A DNA stretch of 36,388 bases from Mitsuaria sp. GD03876 (GTDB lineage: Bacteria > Pseudomonadota > Gammaproteobacteria > Burkholderiales > Burkholderiaceae_C): positions 1 to 36,388 of the forward strand of contig NZ_JAOCCU010000059.1 of the NCBI RefSeq assembly GCF_029840635.1. The letters run 5' to 3'. Below the pieces are notes generated by a model, which searched no databases, was not told the origin of the DNA, and saw only the letters and a program-made list of their open reading frames with translations. Within the stretch, counting starts at the first letter, position 1. Every line of letters begins with the position of its first letter. Positions 31,434 to 36,388 of this stretch are shown one piece after another. The position numbers and the translations under genes are program-made.

Positions 31434-32654
31434 TCAGGCCTTCGCGTCTTCCGCCGGCGATCGCGCGGGGGCCGCGCCGGCCGTCCCGCGTCCGGCCTTC
31501 AGCGACTGGCCCAGCGCGACCACGCGCTCGGCGTTGCCGTGCCAGGTCAGGTGCAGCCGGCCGATGGTGGCGCGGGCGCCCTCGCCCAGGCGGCGGCGCA
31601 GCGCCGCGTCCGCGGCCAGGCGCGCCAGCAGCGTTTCCAGCGCGCCGGCCTCGGCCGGGTCGAACAGCAGCGCGTTGACGTCGTCGTCCAGCACTTCCTC
31701 GATGTTGGGCGTGCTCGGCGCGACGATGGCCTTGCCCAGCGCCAGGTACTCGAACAGCTTGAGCGGCGACGCGTAGGCCACCACCGCCGGCTGCAGCGCG
31801 ATGTCGAAGGCGGCCACGTGGCGCGGCACGTCGTCGCGCGAGACCACGCCGGTGAAGCGCACCCGCTCGCCGAGCTGCAGCTCGGCGGCCAGACGCTCCA
31901 GGTTGGCGCGCTCGGGGCCGTCGCCGACGACCAGCAGCCGCGCGTTGGCCGGCGCCGCGTCGGTCGCCATCCAGCGGATCACCTTGTCCATGCCATGCCA
32001 GTCGCGCACGAAGCCGGTGAAGCCCAGCACCAGCGCGCCCTCCCAGCCCAGCGCGCGCCGCGCGTCCTCGGGCGACGGCGCCGCGTCGAAGTGGTGTTCG
32101 TTGATGCCGTTGGGGATGACGACCATGCGCTCGGCCGGCACGCCGCGCGCGGCGATCATCGACCCGAGCACCCGCGTCACCGGCAGCACCGCGTCGGCGC
32201 CGCGCCAGACCTTGTCCTCGGCCCAGCGCGCCACGCGCGGCAGCGCCAGGCCGCCGAACTTCGCGCGCTCGTCCACCAGCGGCGCGTTGACCTCCAGCAG
32301 CAGCGGCACGCCCAGGCGGCGCTTGAGCATCAGCCCGCTGAGCAGGTAGAGGTTGTAGCGCTCGTAGATGACATCGGGGCGGAAGTCCTTCGCCGCCGCG
32401 GCCAGCCGCCGGTACGCGACCAGCGAATAGGCCAGCTCCAGCAGCTCGTAGACGCCCTTGGGCAGCTTGGCGCGCAGGCGGTGCACCCAGCCGGCGTCGT
32501 CGCCCATCTTCGATTTCTCTTCCGGCGCCGACTCGCCGCCGGGCGCCACGACGCGCACCTCGTGGCCGAGCGCGCGCAGCGAGCCGATCATCTCCTCGAT
32601 GTGGACCGCCTGGCCGTCCTTGGACGCGGTGCGATGGTGATAGAGGATCTTCAT
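31434..32654 (-). CDS. Exosortase-A-associated glycosyltransferase (Daro_2409-like)
   Basis: The 406-residue GT4-type enzyme opens MKILYHHRTASKDGQAVHIE, which matches the PEP-CTERM/XrtA-associated glycosyltransferase group as I recall it. RPDVIYERYNLYLLSG and LLVVGDGPERANLERLAAEL are typical GT-B segments. The EX7E-equivalent is SPLKLFEYLALGKAIVAP, with E in the family position. The C-terminal ~20 residues are Ala/Pro-rich and unstructured. It lies 17 bases after the amidotransferase gene. Start at 32654; the Shine-Dalgarno is weak. It is expected to extend the exported glycan. Family assignment is by pattern, not by search. Confidence 0.85.
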   Translation of the reverse strand: MKILYHHRTASKDGQAVHIEEMIGSLRALGHEVRVVAPGGESAPEEKSKMGDDAGWVHRLRAKLPKGVYELLELAYSLVAYRRLAAAAKDFRPDVIYERYNLYLLSGLMLKRRLGVPLLLEVNAPLVDERAKFGGLALPRVARWAEDKVWRGADAVLPVTRVLGSMIAARGVPAERMVVIPNGINEHHFDAAPSPEDARRALGWEGALVLGFTGFVRDWHGMDKVIRWMATDAAPANARLLVVGDGPERANLERLAAELQLGERVRFTGVVSRDDVPRHVAAFDIALQPAVVAYASPLKLFEYLALGKAIVAPSTPNIEEVLDDDVNALLFDPAEAGALETLLARLAADAALRRRLGEGARATIGRLHLTWHGNAERVVALGQSLKAGRGTAGAAPARSPAEDAKA

Positions 32655-32671
32655 CCGGTACTCGGGGGACG

Positions 32672-34591
32672 TCAGGCGGCTTCGCGCAGCGGCGCCGCGC
32701 CCATCACGTTGCGCAGGAACGCGTCGTACATCAGCAGCGTCCACAGCGGCGTGCTGTGGTCGCGCGTGCCGTTCTCGTGCTGCTCGACCATCGCGCCGAC
32801 GGCCTTGAGGTCGAACATGCCCGAGTCCGCCAGCGGGCCGCCCAGCAGCGCGCCGCGCACGCGCTGGCGCAGCGGGCCGCGGAACCAGCGCGACAGCGGC
32901 ACCGCGAAGCCCATCTTGGGCCGGTACAGCACGTCGTCGGGCAGGTGCGGCTCCAGCGTCTTCTTGAACAGCCACTTGCCCTCGCTGCCGCGCAGCTTCA
33001 TGTGCGAAGGCAAGGTCGCCAGCCACTCGACCAGCGGGTGGTCCATCAGCGGCTCGCGCACCTCCAGCGAGTGCGCCATCGACGCGCGGTCGACCTTGGT
33101 GTTGATGTCGCCGACCAGGTAGGTCTGCAGGTCGATGTACTGGATCAGCGCCAGCGGATCGTCGGTGTTGGCGCGCTCCGCGTGCTGCAGGAACAGGTCG
33201 CGCGCGTTGTAGCCGCCGAGCTCCGACTTGAAGCGCGCGCTGTACAGCGGCATGCGCTCGTTGTCGCGGATCACGGACATCGTGTGGAAGTAGGCCTCGA
33301 CCGAGTTGCGCGCCAGCGCCTGGAAGGTGGTCTTCGCTCGGAACACCCGCGGCGCCCAGTCCGCCTTCGGATAGAGCCGGCCCAGCGTGCCGAACAGCGG
33401 CTTGCGCAGCCCCAGCGGCAGGCTGGCGCGCATGCGCTCCTCCATCATGTGCAGCTGGTAGCGGCGATAGCCGCCGAAGCTCTCGTCGCCGCCGTCGCCC
33501 GACAGCGCCACCGTCACGTGCTTGCGCGCGAGCTGGCAGACGCGGTAGGTCGGGATCGCGGAGCTGTCGGCATAGGGCTCGTCGTACAGGCGCGCCAGCG
33601 TGTCGATCAGGTCGAAGTCGTCGCTCTGCACCGTCTCGACGTGATGCTCGGTCCGGTAGCGGTCCGCCACCATCTGCGCGAACGCGGACTCGTTGTACTG
33701 CGGGTCGTCGAACGCGATCGAGCAGGTCTTCACCGGCCCGTTGGTCTCGCCGGCCATCATCGCCACGACCGCGCTCGAGTCGACGCCGCCCGACAGGAAG
33801 GCGCCCAGCGGCACTTCCGAGATCAGCCGCAGCTTGACCGACTCGCGCAGGCGGCGGGTCAGTTCTTCCTGTGCCTCGACCTCGTCGATCCGGTTGTCGG
33901 TCGTGAAGTTGACGTCCCAGTAGCGGCGCGGCTGGCCCAGCGCGGTGTCGCCGCGCTTGATGACCAGCGTGTGCGCCGGCGGCAGCTTCAGCGCCTGGCG
34001 GAAGATGGTGCGCGGCTCGGCGACGTAGCCCAGCGCGAAGTACTCCTCCACCGCCTGCGGCACGATGTCGCGCTTCATGCCCGGGTGCGCCAGCAGCGCC
34101 TTGAGCTCGGAGCCGAAGACCAGCGTGCCGTCGTCCAGCAGCGCGTAGAACATCGGCTTCACGCCGAGCCGGTCGCGCGCCATGAAGAGCTGGTCGCGCG
34201 CCTTGTCCCACAGCACGAACGCGAACATGCCGCGCAGCTTGTGCACGCAGTCCTCGCCCCAGGCGGACCAGGCGTGCACGATGGCCTCGGTGTCGCTCTT
34301 GGTCTGGAACTGGTAGCCCAGCGCCGTCAGCTCGTCGGTGAGTTGCTGGTAGTTGTAGATCTCGCCGTTGAAGACGATGCCCACCGAATGGTCCGCGTTG
34401 AACAGCGGCTGCTGGCCGGTGGCGATGTCGATGATCGACAGCCGGCGGTGGCCGAAGGCCAGGCCGGGCTGCAAGTGGATCGAGCCCTCGTCGGGGCCGC
34501 GGTGGTGCAGCGAGTCGTTGATGCGATGCATCAGCGCGCCGTCGAAGTCACGCCGCCCCCGGGTGTCGAAGAGTCCGCTGATTCCACACAT
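32672..34591 (-). CDS. Exosortase-A-associated asparagine-synthase-like amidotransferase
   Basis: The 639-residue protein has an N-terminal class II glutamine amidotransferase domain (Cys2 nucleophile in MCGISGLFDT; RRLSIIDIATGQQP; NGEIYNY). A C-terminal asparagine-synthase-type ATP-pyrophosphatase domain carries the PP-loop SGGVDSS at 267-273. In XrtA polysaccharide loci this protein is thought to aminate or amidate a sugar or amino-acid group on the glycan. The ATG at 34591 follows GGGGA with a 7-base spacer. It lies 36 bases after the sugar transferase stop. Length equals the family norm. The reaction on the true substrate is inferred. Confidence 0.93.
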   Translation of the reverse strand: MCGISGLFDTRGRRDFDGALMHRINDSLHHRGPDEGSIHLQPGLAFGHRRLSIIDIATGQQPLFNADHSVGIVFNGEIYNYQQLTDELTALGYQFQTKSDTEAIVHAWSAWGEDCVHKLRGMFAFVLWDKARDQLFMARDRLGVKPMFYALLDDGTLVFGSELKALLAHPGMKRDIVPQAVEEYFALGYVAEPRTIFRQALKLPPAHTLVIKRGDTALGQPRRYWDVNFTTDNRIDEVEAQEELTRRLRESVKLRLISEVPLGAFLSGGVDSSAVVAMMAGETNGPVKTCSIAFDDPQYNESAFAQMVADRYRTEHHVETVQSDDFDLIDTLARLYDEPYADSSAIPTYRVCQLARKHVTVALSGDGGDESFGGYRRYQLHMMEERMRASLPLGLRKPLFGTLGRLYPKADWAPRVFRAKTTFQALARNSVEAYFHTMSVIRDNERMPLYSARFKSELGGYNARDLFLQHAERANTDDPLALIQYIDLQTYLVGDINTKVDRASMAHSLEVREPLMDHPLVEWLATLPSHMKLRGSEGKWLFKKTLEPHLPDDVLYRPKMGFAVPLSRWFRGPLRQRVRGALLGGPLADSGMFDLKAVGAMVEQHENGTRDHSTPLWTLLMYDAFLRNVMGAAPLREAA

Positions 34592-34627
34592 GGTCGTTCC
34601 CCTGCTTCCTGGCCGCTTGCCGGGCCG

Positions 34628-35821
34628 TCAATGCTTGTCGCCGGCGGCATTCTGGCCGCGCAGCATGTCATACAGCCCCTGGTAGCGGGCGACCATGGCG
34701 CGCATGCTGAAGTCGCGCTCGACGCGGTCGCGGCCGGCCTCGCCCATCGCCTCGGCCTGCTCCGGATGGCGCGCCAGGCGCAGCAGCGCCGCGGCCATCG
34801 CGTCGGGCTGCGCCGCCGGGACCAGCAGCCCGCTGCGCTCGCGCGTGACCAGGTCCGCGTTGCCGCCGACCTCGGTCGCCACCACCGGCAGCCCGCTGGC
34901 CATCGCCTCGAGGATGGTGTTGGAGATGCCCTCGGCCAGCGACGGCAGCGCGAACGCGTGCAGGCCGCGCATCACCGCGGGCACGTCGGTGCGCTCGCCC
35001 GGCAGCCAGGCCAGCCCGCCCAGGCCCGCCTCGTCGAGCAGCGCCTGGCACGGCGCGCGCAACGGGCCGTCGCCGACCAGCACCAGCCGCGCGCGCTCGC
35101 GCAGGTCGGGCGCCTTGGCCAGCAGCGTGATGAAGGCGCGGGTCAGCATCAGTTGGTCCTTCACCGGCGCCATGCGGCCCACGGTGCCGACCAGCCAGTG
35201 CGCGTCCGGATCGAACGGGCAGCCGGCGATGCGCTCCACCCGCAGGCGCTGGAAGCGCTGCGTGTCCACGCCGTTGACGAACTGGCTCACCCGCGCCGGC
35301 GGCACGCCGACCGGGCCGGTCAGGTACTCGCCCAGGTCGCGCGACAGCGCGATGTAGTGCGACACGAAGGGCTTGTAGAAGCGGCGCACCCGCTGGTACG
35401 CGCGGTTGCGGCCGTCCAGGTCGCCGACGTCGCGGCCGTGCTCGCCGTGGATGCGCACCGGCACCCGCGCGGCCCAGGCCGGCAGCTGCACTTCCAGCGC
35501 CGCCAGGTTGCGGCTGTGCACGATCGCCGGCTTCAGCGTCCGGAACAGCCGGTAGAGCTTTGGATAGAGCCAGAAGCCCTGGCCCGGCGGCTTGTTCAGC
35601 GCGATGCAGGCGACGTCGTCGCGCTGCAGCCGCTTGCGGAAGTCGGTGACCTCGGTCAGCGCGACGATCGCATGCCGGTACTTGTCGGCCGGCATGTGGT
35701 TGATCAGGTTGACCACGCCGTTCTCGAGCCCGCCGGTGTCGAAGCGGTACATCACGTGCAGCACCAGCGGCCGCTCGTCGGCGGCGGCGGCGGCCCGGTC
35801 CACGCTCAGCCGGGCGCTCAT
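34628..35821 (-). CDS. Exosortase-A-associated sugar transferase (GT4, stp2-like)
   Basis: The 397-residue GT-B glycosyltransferase contains [20 protein letters not shown] near its start (about 20-39), diagnostic of the PEP-CTERM/EpsH1-associated sugar transferase group. [20 protein letters not shown] and the EX7E motif [18 protein letters not shown] lie in the donor domain. The first 18 residues are a variable Ala/Arg-rich head. The ATG at 35821 overlaps the previous stop as ATGA and has GGGAGC with a 6-base spacer. It should act early in assembly of the lipid-linked glycan. Substrate unknown. Confidence 0.9.
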   Translation of the reverse strand: MSARLSVDRAAAAADERPLVLHVMYRFDTGGLENGVVNLINHMPADKYRHAIVALTEVTDFRKRLQRDDVACIALNKPPGQGFWLYPKLYRLFRTLKPAIVHSRNLAALEVQLPAWAARVPVRIHGEHGRDVGDLDGRNRAYQRVRRFYKPFVSHYIALSRDLGEYLTGPVGVPPARVSQFVNGVDTQRFQRLRVERIAGCPFDPDAHWLVGTVGRMAPVKDQLMLTRAFITLLAKAPDLRERARLVLVGDGPLRAPCQALLDEAGLGGLAWLPGERTDVPAVMRGLHAFALPSLAEGISNTILEAMASGLPVVATEVGGNADLVTRERSGLLVPAAQPDAMAAALLRLARHPEQAEAMGEAGRDRVERDFSMRAMVARYQGLYDMLRGQNAAGDKH

Positions 35822-36388
35822 CGCGCCGCTCCCGGCGCGGCGGGCCGTCCGCCCTGCCCCGCGTCGCGCGCCCGGCGCAGCTCGGCGTCGATCGCCGCCC
35901 AGTGCTGGCGCAGGAAGGCGCCCAGGCGCTCCGGCGCCTGGGCGTCGGCCTCGGTGTAGACCAGCACCAGCGCCGCGTCGTCGCCCTGCCCGCGCAGCCG
36001 CTCCAGCGCGCCCCACAGGCGCGCCTGCCAGGCGCTGGTCATCGGCCGGCCGTTGATCCAGTAGACATGCCAGGCCAGCATCCGCGGCGCGGTCACCGCG
36101 TCCAGCGACGAGGCGCGCACCTGCGTCGTCAGCACCGGCACCGGGGCCGCGCCCGCCGGGCCGGCCGGCGTGAAGTCCGCCAGGCCGCGGCCGGTGACGG
36201 CCCATTGCTTGTCCTCGGGCGACACGACCGCGTTGCTGGAGCTGACCAGCTTGCGCTCGTAGTCCTGGTCGCGGAACAGCTGCAGGTGCAGGCCGACGCG
36301 CGGCTGGCCGGCCGGTCCGGTGAACTGCTGGTGGCGGCTGGCGTTGGCGCCCTCGAAGTCCGGGATCCAGGCATCCGACGGCACGACC
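35818..36388 (-). CDS. EpsI-type domain protein, partial (exosortase A fusion likely)
   Basis: Only the last ~189 residues are in the window; the frame is open to the edge, so the real start lies beyond it. The visible part matches Eps[20 protein letters not shown], then [20 protein letters not shown] with the family's R-N/D-Q and E-L-V-(N/S)-S pattern, and a late [20 protein letters not shown]. In XrtA loci this domain either follows exosortase A as a separate gene or is fused to its C-terminus; which applies here cannot be seen. The catalytic Cys-Arg-His of the exosortase part is outside the window. The C-terminal ~25 residues are low complexity. It sits at the head of the operon. Confidence 0.85.
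   Translation of the reverse strand, partial: VVPSDAWIPDFEGANASRHQQFTGPAGQPRVGLHLQLFRDQDYERKLVSSSNAVVSPEDKQWAVTGRGLADFTPAGPAGAAPVPVLTTQVRASSLDAVTAPRMLAWHVYWINGRPMTSAWQARLWGALERLRGQGDDAALVLVYTEADAQAPERLGAFLRQHWAAIDAELRRARDAGQGGRPAAPGAAR

Noticed and set aside
32756-35959. 1067-codon open frame on the plus strand over the exosortase operon
   Set aside because: It is a shadow of the amidotransferase and sugar-transferase genes; the translation is Arg/Gln/Val/His-rich without any known fold.
1-36388. CRISPR array
   Set aside because: No regularly spaced 23-50 base repeats with unique spacers were seen; the only tandem repeats are the two 9-base arrays.

Overview
This window looks like chromosome of a GC-rich betaproteobacterium, most likely in the Burkholderiales (Roseateles/Mitsuaria/Rubrivivax-like). 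That placement is an inference. It rests on the very high GC, the Arg/Ala/Pro-rich shadow frames, GGAG-type ribosome sites, an exosortase-A (XrtA/PEP-CTERM) polysaccharide cluster and a DUF2589 gene set. No 16S gene or housekeeping marker confirms it.

Layout. 1-2755: an APC amino-acid permease followed by an AraC-type regulator (minus strand). 3056-5479: a TonB-dependent outer-membrane receptor broken by one in-frame TAA in its plug domain. 5452-7863: a polar amino-acid ABC importer (binding protein and two permeases, no ATPase gene), divergent from a 2OG-Fe(II) oxygenase (8025-9092). 9141-10595: a GGDEF-EAL protein whose cyclase half looks degenerate. 10907-12892: an OPT-family transporter with a good promoter and an AT-rich inverted repeat at its expected start point. 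13065-13141: tRNA-Arg(UCU) with encoded CCA and its own terminator.

13142-18188 is a lower-GC stretch beside the tRNA. It holds a small secreted TonB-C-domain protein, about 660 bases without a convincing gene, and a tightly coupled two-gene unit: a PIN-like (DUF4935-type) predicted nuclease with a possible winged-helix tail, followed by an 805-residue helical-repeat protein. This pair is the best candidate in the window for an uncharacterised, possibly defensive, module. No integrase or duplicated att site is visible.

18189-20041 carries a GNAT acetyltransferase and three small proteins of unknown function, one of which has an HG...CC pattern. 20321-24658 is a co-directional set: a GH108-type lysozyme, two DUF2589-type proteins, a Pro/Ala-tailed protein, a secreted two-cysteine protein and a membrane protein with a collagen-like Gly-X-Y tail. 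It is followed convergently by a NarL-type regulator with an atypical receiver. Its function is unknown, and it is the second candidate for an undescribed system.

25669-27761: a membrane-anchored metallophosphoesterase and an AAA-type ATPase whose 3' ends overlap on opposite strands. 27955-36388 (minus strand) is the downstream half of an exosortase-A polysaccharide operon: EpsI-type domain (partial), sugar transferase, asparagine-synthase-like amidotransferase, two further glycosyltransferases, an O-antigen-ligase-like membrane protein and a polysaccharide deacetylase. The genes are nearly all overlapping or within tens of bases, and the operon ends at a UUCG-loop hairpin. Together these would build, modify and ligate an exported glycan linked to PEP-CTERM protein sorting.
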